DNA from: RGIG3009 sp964390295
GTDB taxonomy: Bacteria > Bacillota > Clostridia > Oscillospirales > Acutalibacteraceae
NCBI GenBank assembly: GCA_964390295.1
Contig: CAYMHR010000021.1
Location: 1 to 24,001 of the forward strand
Direction: 5' to 3'
Length of the DNA stretch: 24,001 bases
A model generated the notes under the pieces. That model was not told where the DNA came from. It worked only from the letters and a program-made list of their open reading frames with translations, and ran no database searches. Shown piece by piece: positions 13,619 to 21,308 of this stretch (positions within the stretch are counted from its first letter, which is position 1; the number at the start of each line of letters is the position of its first letter). Position numbers and translations under genes: made by a program.

Positions 13619-15962
13619 ATATCGCGTCAGCGAGGTCGCGAAAGATTTCGGTATTCAGAGCAAGGAGGTCATCGCGTTACTTGCCCGTTTTTCGGAAACG
13701 CCGAAGAAGAGCGCGACCGCATTGCAAGAAGATGAACTGGATATTGTTTTTGATTATTTGACTCAAAAGCACAACCGCGAGAATTTGGACGACTATTTTG
13801 CAGAAGCCGACCGGATTCGTGAGGAGCAAAAGGCGCGTGCCAAAGAAAGCGCCGTTTCCAAAGCGACCGCCGAGCCGCAAAAGGCTGCTTCAACAGCAGA
13901 AGCGAAGCCGTCGGCGGCACCGTCGGCTTCTCCGACACCAAAAATGGAGAAAAAGCCGAAAAATCCGCCGCAGCCCCGTACGCAAATCGAGCGTCGTACG
14001 GTAGATACCCGTACCGTTCAAACCAATGTCGGCAATAAATACGACGAACGGTTCGACGTAATGGCGCAAACCTCCAACCGTGTACGCGGCGATGGCGGTG
14101 CGATCAAAAAGCAAAAAATCAATCAAAAATCGCAACAGTATAAAAAGCCGCAGCGTCGCCGTGAAACGGAAGCGGAGCGCTTGAAGCGTATCCAAATGGA
14201 GCGTCAGAAGAAGCAGATGACCATTGCGGTCGGTGAAACGATCACGGTGGCCGAGCTGGCGTTGCGGTTAAAGGCAACGGTTGCCGAGGTTATCAAAAAG
14301 CTGATGGGTCTCGGCATGATGGTGACAGCCAACGAGGAGATCGATTTTGATACCGCGTTTTTGGTGGCGGAGGAATTCCATGCCAAGGTTGAGCGCGAGG
14401 TTGTGGTCACAATCGAAGAGCGGATTATCGACGATCACGAGGACGACGACAGCGAGCTGCAGCCGCGCGATCCGGTCGTGGTGGTTATGGGTCACGTTGA
14501 CCACGGCAAGACCTCCATTTTGGATGCTATCCGCAAGACGAAGGTGACATCCGGCGAAGCCGGCGGCATTACGCAGCATATCGGTGCGTACCGCACGAAT
14601 ATTAACGGCCAGCACATTACGTTTCTGGATACGCCGGGCCACGCCGCTTTTACAGCGATGCGTGCGCGCGGTGCACAGGTAACGGACGTGGCGATCCTGG
14701 TGGTGGCGGCCGATGACGGCATCATGCCGCAGACGATCGAAGCCATCAACCATGCCAAAGCCGCAAACGTGGCCATTATCGTGGCAATCAATAAAATGGA
14801 TAAGCCGACGGCCAATCCCGAACGCATCATGCAACAGCTTACCGAGTATGAGCTGGTACCGGAAGAATGGGGCGGCGACGTGATCTGCGTGCCCGTTTCT
14901 GCTTTGACGGGGCAGGGTATCGATCAGTTGCTAGAGTCGGTATTGCTGGTTGCCGAAATGCGTGAGTTGAAGGCGAATCCGGCTCGTGCCGCCAAGGGCT
15001 CCGTTATCGAAGCTCGTTTGGATAAGGGGCGTGGTCCGATTGCCACACTGTTGGTACAAAACGGCACCCTACATGCCGGTGACATCGTGGTTGCCGGTAC
15101 GTCGGTCGGTCGCGTTCGTGCCATGATCGACGATTGCGGCCGCAAGGTTAACACTGCCGGTCCGTCGGTTCCCGTGGAAATCATGGGCCTTGCCGAGGTA
15201 CCGACTGCCGGAGACGAGTTTAACGCCGTTAGCGATGAGCGCCTGGCTCGTGAGCTGGTGGAACAGCGTAAGCAATCGGCCAAGGAAGAGGTCTTTAAGC
15301 AGTATCAAAAGGTGACGCTGGATAATCTGTTCTCGCAAATGCAGGAAAATGATCGCAAGGAGTTGCCGATCATCGTTAAAGCGGACGTGCAGGGCTCGGT
15401 AGAAGCACTGCGTCAGTCGTTGGAGAAGCTGACGACCGAGGAAGTGCGCGTGCGTGTCATTCACGGTGCCGTTGGTGCCGTTAGTGAAAGCGACGTCATG
15501 TTGGCACAGGCTTCCGGTGCTATCATCGTCGGCTTCAACGTGCGTCCCGATCCGTTGGCACAGGTTGCCGCCGAGCGTGCCGAAGTCGATATGCGGATGT
15601 ACCGTATCATTTACGATTGTCTGGATGAGATTGAAGCGGCCATGAAGGGTATGCTGGCTCCGAAAACGCGCGAAGTGCTACACGGTCGTGCCGAAGTGCG
15701 TCAGGTGTATCGCATCACCAACGTGGGTCTGGTTGCCGGTTGTTACGTGTTGGACGGCAAGGTGTACCGCAACGATCTGCTTCGGATTGTACGCGACGGC
15801 ATCATTATCGGTGACGATAAGATGATCTCACTCAAACGCTTTAAGGATGACCAGCGTGAGGTTGCTCAAGGCTATGAATGTGGTATCGGTCTGGAGAAAT
15901 TCACCGATATTAAAGAGGGCGACATTTACGAAACTTATGTGATAGAGGAATACCGCGATTAA
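13608..15962 (+). CDS. infB: Translation initiation factor IF-2
   Basis: A 784-residue GTPase that places initiator tRNA on the 30S subunit and promotes 50S joining. It has a short IF2N helical domain (RVSEVAKDFGIQSKEVIALL), a long Lys/Ala/Pro/Ser-rich linker (about 65-195), and a second IF2N-like region near TVAELALRLKATVAEVIKKLMGLG. The G domain follows with G1 GHVDHGKT (295-302), G3 DTPGH (341-345) and G4 NKMDK (395-399), and then the beta-barrel and fMet-tRNA-binding domains to VIEEYRD. GAGGAGGAA precedes ATG 13608; an adjacent ATG at 13611 would be equally well placed. It starts inside the ylxQ stop region. Length is normal for Firmicutes. Confidence 0.98.
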   Translation: MMIKYRVSEVAKDFGIQSKEVIALLARFSETPKKSATALQEDELDIVFDYLTQKHNRENLDDYFAEADRIREEQKARAKESAVSKATAEPQKAASTAEAKPSAAPSASPTPKMEKKPKNPPQPRTQIERRTVDTRTVQTNVGNKYDERFDVMAQTSNRVRGDGGAIKKQKINQKSQQYKKPQRRRETEAERLKRIQMERQKKQMTIAVGETITVAELALRLKATVAEVIKKLMGLGMMVTANEEIDFDTAFLVAEEFHAKVEREVVVTIEERIIDDHEDDDSELQPRDPVVVVMGHVDHGKTSILDAIRKTKVTSGEAGGITQHIGAYRTNINGQHITFLDTPGHAAFTAMRARGAQVTDVAILVVAADDGIMPQTIEAINHAKAANVAIIVAINKMDKPTANPERIMQQLTEYELVPEEWGGDVICVPVSALTGQGIDQLLESVLLVAEMRELKANPARAAKGSVIEARLDKGRGPIATLLVQNGTLHAGDIVVAGTSVGRVRAMIDDCGRKVNTAGPSVPVEIMGLAEVPTAGDEFNAVSDERLARELVEQRKQSAKEEVFKQYQKVTLDNLFSQMQENDRKELPIIVKADVQGSVEALRQSLEKLTTEEVRVRVIHGAVGAVSESDVMLAQASGAIIVGFNVRPDPLAQVAAERAEVDMRMYRIIYDCLDEIEAAMKGMLAPKTREVLHGRAEVRQVYRITNVGLVAGCYVLDGKVYRNDLLRIVRDGIIIGDDKMISLKRFKDDQREVAQGYECGIGLEKFTDIKEGDIYETYVIEEYRD

Positions 15963-15983
15963 GGATTCCGAAAGGAGGCAGTC

Positions 15984-16346
15984 ATGCCCAGTTATCGAAT
16001 GGATCGTACCGGTGAGGATATTATGCGTGAGCTGACCGCCATTTTGCGCACGGTAAAAGACCCTCGCGTATCCGGCTTGATCAGTATTGTGCGCGTGGAC
16101 GTTACTCGCGATCTGTCCTATGCTACGGTGTTCGTCAGCTCCATGGATGGTATGGAATCCGCTAAAACGGCGGTCAAAGGATTGATGTCCGCCGCAGGCT
16201 ATATGCGGCGCGAGCTGGGGGCGGCGTTGAAGCTGCGCCACGTGCCGGAGCTGCGTTTTGTGGCGGATGATTCCATCGCGTACAGCTCGCACATTGCCAA
16301 GACCTTGGAACAACTGGGAACAAAGGATGGGGCTTCGGATGAGTAA
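15984..16346 (+). CDS. rbfA: 30S ribosome-binding factor RbfA
   Basis: A 120-residue KH-fold protein that binds the immature 30S subunit near 16S rRNA helix 1 and is needed for late maturation and cold adaptation. The sequence shows the standard core: IMRELTAILRTVKDPRVSGLISIVRVDVTRDLSYATVFVS, and the helical YMRRELGAALKLRHVPELRFVADDSI. AAAGGAGG at 15970-15977 precedes ATG 15984. It lies 21 nt after infB and its last codons overlap the nrnA start by 8 nt. The position between infB and nrnA/truB is usual in Clostridia. Confidence 0.96.
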   Translation: MPSYRMDRTGEDIMRELTAILRTVKDPRVSGLISIVRVDVTRDLSYATVFVSSMDGMESAKTAVKGLMSAAGYMRRELGAALKLRHVPELRFVADDSIAYSSHIAKTLEQLGTKDGASDE

Positions 16347-17313
16347 TCGTATTACCGTGGCGCAGGCCGCGGCGTTGTTGCAGACACAGGATCGTATTCT
16401 GATCCTGACCCATCAATTCCCGGACGGCGACACCATCGGCTCCGGCTATGCGCTGTGCCGTGCGTTGCGTACAATGGGAAAGCAGGCTCGTGTACTTTGT
16501 AACGATCCGATTCCCGAAAAGTACGAGTACATGATGGAAGGCATGGAGGAGCAAGCCTTCGAGCCGAACTTTGTGTGCGCCGTGGACGTTGCGGACTGCA
16601 AATTGTTGGGGGAGGGCCTCCAACGGTATGCTTCCCAAACGGTGCTTTGCATCGACCACCATGGCTCGCATCGAGAATTTGAAGAACAACTGCTGCTGGA
16701 TGCAGACATGGGCGCTACTGCCATGCTGATTTTGCAGGTGATCGAAGCCTTGGGCGTTCCCTTAGATACGCCGATGGCAGATTGCTTGTATACCGGCTTG
16801 GCAACGGATACCGGTTGCTTTAAGTACAGCAACACAACGCCGTTGGCCCACCGTATGGCGGCACAGCTTATGGAAGCCGGCGCTCACGCGGAACCGATCA
16901 ACCGCGCCATGTTTGATATTAAGTCGCGTGCGCGACTGGCGCTGGAGCGGTTGGCACTGCAATCGATGCAATTCTATGACGATGGCCGTGTTGCCGTCAT
17001 GCAGGTCACGGAAGACATGATGAAGCAGAGCGGTGCCGGCGAGTTTGACATGGAAGGTTTGTCACCGCTTCCGCGTCAGATCGAAGGCGTTTGGGTGGGC
17101 TTAACGTTGCGCCAAAAGACGGACGGTAGCTACAAGGTCAGCGTGCGCACCGGTGCTCATGCCGATGCATCGGCCATTTGCACTCTGCTTGGCGGCGGCG
17201 GTCATGCTCGCGCCGCCGGGTGTACGCTGTTTGGAACCGACGAGGAGGTCGTGGCGCGTTTGCGTGAGGCGATCCACCGCTCCGTCCCACGCTTGATGGA
17301 GAAGCGCGGATGA
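16339..17313 (+). CDS. nrnA: DHH/DHHA1 phosphoesterase NrnA (nanoRNase / pAp phosphatase)
   Basis: A 324-residue cytoplasmic metallo-phosphoesterase. The family degrades 2-5 nt nanoRNA and dephosphorylates 3'-phosphoadenosine 5'-phosphate. Motifs: H25-Q-F-P-D29-G-D31 (metal-binding motif I), AVDVADCKLLG (motif II), I-D106-H107-H108 (the DHH motif), and GGGGHARAAG (285-294) in the C-terminal DHHA1 substrate domain. ATG 16339 is favoured over an in-frame ATG at 16327 because GGGG (16329-16332) lies 6 nt upstream. Both overlap the rbfA end; a longer frame from 16258 lies inside rbfA and is not credible. It overlaps truB by 4 nt (ATGA), a sign of coupled translation. pAp activity is by homology; related c-di-AMP phosphodiesterases (GdpP) have extra domains that are absent here. 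Confidence 0.93.
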   Translation: MSNRITVAQAAALLQTQDRILILTHQFPDGDTIGSGYALCRALRTMGKQARVLCNDPIPEKYEYMMEGMEEQAFEPNFVCAVDVADCKLLGEGLQRYASQTVLCIDHHGSHREFEEQLLLDADMGATAMLILQVIEALGVPLDTPMADCLYTGLATDTGCFKYSNTTPLAHRMAAQLMEAGAHAEPINRAMFDIKSRARLALERLALQSMQFYDDGRVAVMQVTEDMMKQSGAGEFDMEGLSPLPRQIEGVWVGLTLRQKTDGSYKVSVRTGAHADASAICTLLGGGGHARAAGCTLFGTDEEVVARLREAIHRSVPRLMEKRG

Positions 17314-18206
17314 ATGGTATTTTGTGTGTGGACAAGCCGCTGGAAATGACGTCGTTTGCGTGCTGTGCCGTTCTGCGGCGGTTGACCGGTGAACGAAGAA
17401 TCGGTCACGCCGGAACGTTGGACCCCATGGCAACCGGCGTGTTGCCGCTGATGCTCGGTCGTGCTACACGTGCGATTCCCTTGTTACCAACGCATGATAA
17501 GCAGTATTGTGCTTCTTTGCGCTTTGGCTTGACCAGCGATACGCTGGACGTCTGGGGCGCCGTTACGCCAACGGGTCGGCCGTTGCCGTCATTGGCAGAG
17601 GTGGAAGCGGTGTTGCCCCAATTTCGCGGTGAGATATGGCAGGTTCCGCCGATGACGTCGGCCCTGAAGAAAAACGGCGTTCGCCTGTACGACCTGGCGC
17701 GACGGGGGATTGAGGTTGAACGAGAGGCACGCCCCGTTACCATTTACCGTTTGGAAATCGTCGCGTACGATACTGACGCGGGGGAGTTGACGTTACTGTG
17801 CGATTGCTCTGCCGGTACGTATATCCGCACCCTGTGTGACGATCTGGGAAGAAAGCTGGGGTGTGGGGCGGCTATGAGCGCTCTGCGCCGCACGAAAGCG
17901 GCCGGTTACGAAGAATCGGTTTGCTATTCTCTGGAACAGTGGGAGCAGTTTGCGAACGAAGGCGTATTGGAACAACACATTTTCCCCGTAGATACCGCGT
18001 TTTCCGCCTATCCGTCGATTACGGTTACTGCCGCTCAAGCGGTACGGTTTAGCAATGGCGGGGCGTTGGCGTTAGAGCGCTTGGGTGAACAGCGAGTCGT
18101 CGGTATTACGCGTGTTTATACACCGGAGCATCAATTTTTAGGATTGGGCGATCCAGCCGAAGGCGAGTTGCACGTTCTTCGGCTTTTAGGCGAACATCAC
18201 TGTTGA
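17310..18206 (+). CDS. truB: tRNA pseudouridine(55) synthase TruB
   Basis: A 298-residue enzyme converting U55 of tRNA T-loops to pseudouridine. The catalytic motif GHAGTLDPMATGVL contains Asp38. Other family features are NGILCVDKPLEMTS at the N-terminus, GEIWQVPPMTSALKKNGVRLYDLARRG and CSAGTYIRTLCDDLG. The C-terminal about 60 residues correspond to the PUA-like RNA-binding tail (VDTAFSAYPSITVTAAQAVRFSNGGAL). The start ATG overlaps the nrnA stop in an ATGA. In most Firmicutes truB is followed by ribF; here an unrelated membrane protein gene follows after 18 nt. Confidence 0.97.
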   Translation: MNGILCVDKPLEMTSFACCAVLRRLTGERRIGHAGTLDPMATGVLPLMLGRATRAIPLLPTHDKQYCASLRFGLTSDTLDVWGAVTPTGRPLPSLAEVEAVLPQFRGEIWQVPPMTSALKKNGVRLYDLARRGIEVEREARPVTIYRLEIVAYDTDAGELTLLCDCSAGTYIRTLCDDLGRKLGCGAAMSALRRTKAAGYEESVCYSLEQWEQFANEGVLEQHIFPVDTAFSAYPSITVTAAQAVRFSNGGALALERLGEQRVVGITRVYTPEHQFLGLGDPAEGELHVLRLLGEHHC

Positions 18207-18224
18207 ACGTAGGAGGGATTCAGT

Positions 18225-19268
18225 ATGAGCGAATCTCCGATCCGCAAGAAAACATCATCGAAAAAATCAACGGCCGAACCGAAAAAAACAACGACCAGAA
18301 GAAAAAAAGCCGAAACCGTGGCGGAAACTCTGAAAGAGGCCTTGCTGGAGGTTCGCGGCTTGGAGGCATCTATTTTAGAGGACGTTGTCATCGAGGACGA
18401 TCCGGCCATTGATCCGGAGTTGCCGGAAGTTGCACCGGAAGCTACGGCTGAATCGATACCGAACGAACCGATTTTGGAGGAAGTTGTTTCGGAAACCGCG
18501 GAGCCCACAGAGGGGACCGAGAATTCCGAAAAGCCGGAAATAGAAGAAATTCCGGTTGCGACTTCGGAAGTGCCGAAAAAAGCGCAAAAACAGCGCCGGA
18601 AGGTGCGTTATGCGGCACCGCTCGGCTTTGCCGTGTTATTGTTGGCAATCATAGGCGCGGTTTCATTGATCGTCGGTGGTGTTCATCTGGTTCAACGTTG
18701 GACGGACGACAGCGAATTGCGTGCCGAGCTTTCCCAAGCCTTAGACCCGGTAACGCAAATGTGCCCGACGTCGTTTACCGATGCAGGAACGGTGGAGGAT
18801 CAGGATACACTGATCAGCTCGGCTATCTACAGTATTGCTCAACCGGAATATGTGCGTTGGTTGCGGGAAGGCGATAGTTACACGTTTCACTACGAGCGCG
18901 ACGAGCTGGGACGATTGATTGTTCCGCAAAACGACGTAGCAACAGCGTTTTCCAGGCTGTTTGGGGATAAAGCGATTCGGACGCATCACACGGTGGGCGA
19001 TGCGGAATATAACGAGGAAACCGGTTGCTACCATATTCCCATTCAGCATACGACGGCCGGATACGTACCGGTGCTGGATACGATTTCCCATCGCGGTGAC
19101 ACCTATACGGTGCGTGTGTCATACGTCTTATCGCAGGACATTGAATACGACTACCGTGGAAAAGCACTGGAGCCGACTGCCGATATGGGGAAATACGCGC
19201 TGGTATTTACCGCCCGGAAGGAACAGGACGGCACTTGGACAGTTCTGGCAGTAGCGGAGGAAGAATAA
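18225..19268 (+). CDS. Single-pass membrane protein, unknown, last gene of the rimP-truB operon
   Basis: A 347-residue protein I do not recognise. AGGAGG (18211-18216) precedes ATG 18225, 18 nt after truB, so it belongs to the operon. Residues 1-40 are Lys/Arg/Thr-rich (KKTSSKKSTAEPKKTTTRRKK), about 50-120 are Glu/Pro-rich and probably disordered. A basic stretch QKQRRKVRY leads into one membrane helix (about 129-152, PLGFAVLLLAIIGAVSLIVGG). About 190 residues then follow outside the cell if the basic side is cytoplasmic. This part (YNEETGCYHIPIQ, YVPVLDTISHRGDTYTVRVSYVL, YALVFTARKEQDGTWTVLAV) reads as a beta-rich domain, perhaps NTF2-like, but that is a guess. No cysteine motif or catalytic signature. 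A strong terminator follows. Confidence 0.85.
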   Translation: MSESPIRKKTSSKKSTAEPKKTTTRRKKAETVAETLKEALLEVRGLEASILEDVVIEDDPAIDPELPEVAPEATAESIPNEPILEEVVSETAEPTEGTENSEKPEIEEIPVATSEVPKKAQKQRRKVRYAAPLGFAVLLLAIIGAVSLIVGGVHLVQRWTDDSELRAELSQALDPVTQMCPTSFTDAGTVEDQDTLISSAIYSIAQPEYVRWLREGDSYTFHYERDELGRLIVPQNDVATAFSRLFGDKAIRTHHTVGDAEYNEETGCYHIPIQHTTAGYVPVLDTISHRGDTYTVRVSYVLSQDIEYDYRGKALEPTADMGKYALVFTARKEQDGTWTVLAVAEEE

Positions 19269-19316
19269 AGCTGTCCAACTGCGAAGGACGGTTCGACGCG
19301 AATAAAGCAATAAGTA

Positions 19317-19358
19317 AACGCCCCTTATGGCAGGTGCTGTTCTGCCATAAGGGGCGTT
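19317..19358. terminator. Bidirectional terminator between convergent operons
   Basis: A perfect 17-bp stem, AACGCCCCTTATGGCAG (19317-19333) with CTGCCATAAGGGGCGTT (19342-19358), closes an 8-base GTGCTGTT loop. On the plus strand it is followed by GTTTTG and on the minus strand by TTACTTATTGCTTTATT. It lies 48 nt after the plus-strand gene and 48 nt after the minus-strand scaffold gene, so it likely serves both. Confidence 0.88.
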
Positions 19359-19406
19359 GTTTTGTCTGTGCCAATGGGTGATGGTTTCTCCTCCACAGGG
19401 TACCGC

Positions 19407-20324
19407 TTATTTTAAGAAGCCGTTGACAATTTGTTCCTCAGCCTCTTGCTCACTCAAGCCCAAAGTCATCAGCTTAATCAGCTGTTCACCGGCGATTTTT
19501 CCAATGGCCGCCTCGTGAATGAGGCTGGCGTCCAAGTGGTTGGCGGTAATTTCCGGAATGGCACAAACGCTGGCGTGATCCATTAAAATGGCATCACATT
19601 CCGTGTGCCCATTGCACCGGGCGTTTCCCTGAATATGTGACAAAAAGGTTTGCTTAGAGCGGTCGCGTGCGACGGAACGGGATATGACGTTGGCCGAGCT
19701 TCCATCGCCGTTGAGATTGACGGTGAAATCCGTGTCTGCCACCTGATCGCCGTGGGTCATCAGCTTTTCGCGAATCAGCAGGGTAGCATTGTCGCCAACG
19801 GTCGCCGTGGTAACGCGGTGTGTGGAATTGATGCCGCGAATCTGGGTGGTTTCCAGCTCCATGCTGGCACCGGCCTCCAGATGAACGACTGTATTAGGGT
19901 TCATCACGCGCTTTCCATTGCCGTCGCCTTGACCGTAATGGCGCTCCACGTAGCGTACGTGGGCATTTTCTCCGACGTAGAAGGTGTGTATACCGTCGTG
20001 ACGCGATTCTTCATCACCGGCGTTGTGAATACCGCAACCGGCCACGATGGTAACGTCGCAGTCCGCACCGATGAAGAAATCGTTATAGACCATTTCCTGA
20101 ATCCCGGTCTGCGTCAACAACACCGGAATGTGTACGCTTTCGTTTTTAGTTCCCGGCTTAATGTGAATATCAATACCCGGCTTGTCCGTTTTGGTAACAA
20201 TATCGATATTGGCGGTGGTATTTCTGCCGGCAAGTTGGCTGTTTGAGCGAATATTATACGCACCGGCAGGAACTTCGTGCAACTCGGCAACGGTTTCCAG
20301 CAGGGCTTGTTCGATCTTATCCAT
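19407..20324 (-). CDS. SufB/SufD-family Fe-S scaffold protein (SmsB-like)
   Basis: A 305-residue Fe-S cluster assembly scaffold partner of SufC. The beta-helix core is seen as repeated strands (DCDVTIVAGCGIHNAG, HTFYVGENAHVRYVERH, MELETTQIRGINSTHRVTTATVGDNATLLI). The C-terminal helical part NHLDASLIHEAAIGKIAGEQLIKLMTLGLSEQEAEEQIVNGFL is the family hallmark. Cys243 (ECDAI) and Cys254 (VCAIPEI) are candidate cluster ligands; C243 is placed like the conserved scaffold cysteine of SufB. At about 305 residues it is far shorter than classical SufB (~465-490) and matches the compact archaeal/anaerobe scaffold. The start is set at the ATG ending at 20324, with AGGAGG just upstream; a longer frame from 20366 would run into sufC. 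It follows sufC by 11 nt. No sufS, sufU, sufE or second scaffold is nearby. Confidence 0.9.
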   Translation of the reverse strand: MDKIEQALLETVAELHEVPAGAYNIRSNSQLAGRNTTANIDIVTKTDKPGIDIHIKPGTKNESVHIPVLLTQTGIQEMVYNDFFIGADCDVTIVAGCGIHNAGDEESRHDGIHTFYVGENAHVRYVERHYGQGDGNGKRVMNPNTVVHLEAGASMELETTQIRGINSTHRVTTATVGDNATLLIREKLMTHGDQVADTDFTVNLNGDGSSANVISRSVARDRSKQTFLSHIQGNARCNGHTECDAILMDHASVCAIPEITANHLDASLIHEAAIGKIAGEQLIKLMTLGLSEQEAEEQIVNGFLK

Positions 20325-20335
20325 AGTGCGCCTCC

Positions 20336-21061
20336 TTATTTCAGCTTTTCGGTCAGCGCCGAGCAAGCAACGCTGGCATTCAACAGATGGGGCATGACCT
20401 CGTTCGGTGTGCCGGTCTGTGCGATCTCGCCGCCGGAAATGACCACAATTTTATCGGCAATATTCAATATGCGTTCCTGGTGAGAAATGATGAGGATGGA
20501 GCCGCCCTCTTTGGCGTGCATATTTTCAAACACTTGAATGAGGTTTTGAAAGCTCCACAGATCGATGCCGGCTTCCGGCTCGTCGAAAATCGAAAGATGG
20601 GTTCCGCGGATCATCACTGTGGCGATCTCGATGCGTTTCAGCTCGCCTCCCGACAGACTGGCATTCACCTCGCGGTTGATGTAATCCTTGGCGCACAGAC
20701 CCACTTCGGAAAGATACGAGCAGGCGCGCGTTACGGACATGGGTTCGCCGGCAGCCAAAGAAAGCAAATCGTGTACGGTGATCCCCTTAAAGCGCACCGG
20801 CTGTTGAAACGCAAAGCTGATGCCGTTTTGCGCGCGTTCCGTGATGCTCATACCGGTGATATCGTTGCCGTCCAAAAGGATGCTTCCCTCTGTCGGAGTC
20901 AAAATACCGGCGATGATTTTGGCCAGCGTCGATTTTCCGCCGCCGTTTGGTCCGGTGAAAGCAACAAAGCGTTCATCAACCGTCAGATTGATATGACGTA
21001 AAATCTCCTTTTCAACGCCGTCGGAATCAACGGCATAAGAGATATTTTTCAGCTCCAGCAT
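20336..21061 (-). CDS. sufC: Fe-S cluster assembly ATPase SufC (SmsC-like)
   Basis: A 241-residue cytoplasmic ABC-type ATPase without membrane domain that drives Fe-S assembly on its SufB-family partner. Motifs: Walker A GPNGGGKST (Lys43), Q-loop AFQQPVRFKGITV, signature LSGGELKRIEIA, Walker B LSIFDEPEAGIDLWS and switch histidine ISHQ. The FDEPEAGID and SGGELKR variants are typical of SufC rather than of transport ATPases. AGGAGG is at the right distance before the ATG ending at 21061. It is the first gene of a two-gene minus-strand operon. The small size and lack of extra genes fit the minimal two-component system. Confidence 0.93.
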   Translation of the reverse strand: MLELKNISYAVDSDGVEKEILRHINLTVDERFVAFTGPNGGGKSTLAKIIAGILTPTEGSILLDGNDITGMSITERAQNGISFAFQQPVRFKGITVHDLLSLAAGEPMSVTRACSYLSEVGLCAKDYINREVNASLSGGELKRIEIATVMIRGTHLSIFDEPEAGIDLWSFQNLIQVFENMHAKEGGSILIISHQERILNIADKIVVISGGEIAQTGTPNEVMPHLLNASVACSALTEKLK

Positions 21062-21079
21062 AGATTTTCCTCCTGTTGT

Positions 21080-21096
21080 GACGGGTAATTCCCGTC
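21080..21096 (-). promoter_or_regulatory. Palindrome at the 5' end of the sufC transcript
   Basis: GACGGGTAATTCCCGTC has perfect 6-bp arms (21080-21085 and 21091-21096) around a 5-bp AT-rich centre. It lies immediately downstream of the expected sufC transcription start (about 21097) and 10 nt before the ribosome binding site. It can act as a protein operator at +1 to +17, for example for an Rrf2-type Fe-S sensor, or as a 5'-terminal mRNA hairpin. Which one is not decidable from sequence. Confidence 0.55.
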
Positions 21097-21103
21097 TTCA
21101 TAG

Positions 21104-21131
21104 AGTATAGCACAATTCGCGCTAAAATAAA
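21104..21131 (-). promoter_or_regulatory. Promoter of the sufC-scaffold operon (extended -10)
   Basis: On the minus strand the -10 box TATACT (21104-21109) is preceded by TGC, an extended -10. The -35 region 17 bp upstream reads TTTTAT and is weak. Promoters of this type rely on the extended -10 and are often regulated. Transcription would start near 21097. Confidence 0.65.
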
Positions 21132-21164
21132 AGGGAAAGAACGGAAAAACGTCAAATTTCCCGG

Positions 21165-21242
21165 CGATCGCGACCGGATTTCGCAACGATCGGCCGTTAC
21201 CGATCTACTCACACGGTAACAGTGTAACAAAGCCGGTGTGAG
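21165..21242. other. Divergent intergenic region with several small repeats
   Basis: Between the sufC promoter and the promoter of the serine hydrolase lie about 120 bp without a gene. They hold CGATCG at 21165-21170 and 21187-21192 (22 bp apart, with CGATCT at 21201-21206). They also hold an inverted repeat GTTACCG (21196-21202) / CGGTAAC (21214-21220) and a second inverted repeat CTCACAC (21208-21214) / GTGTGAG (21236-21242). These could be operators for one or both divergent operons; none matches a site I can name. Confidence 0.4.
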
Positions 21243-21251
21243 ATGTCAAGG

Positions 21252-21280
21252 TTTACAAACGCTAATTTTTGTGCTACAAT
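21252..21280 (+). promoter_or_regulatory. Promoter of the serine hydrolase-dipeptidase operon
   Basis: TTTACA (21252-21257) and TACAAT (21275-21280), spacer 17 bp, with a TGC extended -10. Transcription would start near 21287, leaving a short leader of about 22 nt with AGAGG before the ATG at 21309. Confidence 0.82.
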
Positions 21281-21308
21281 ATTTTCAAAGAAAAGAGGCG
21301 TTCAGATT

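Noticed and set aside
16258..16338. Longer N-terminus of NrnA starting at 16258
   Set aside because: The extra residues lie inside rbfA in another frame, lack a ribosome binding site and do not resemble the start of DHH phosphoesterases.
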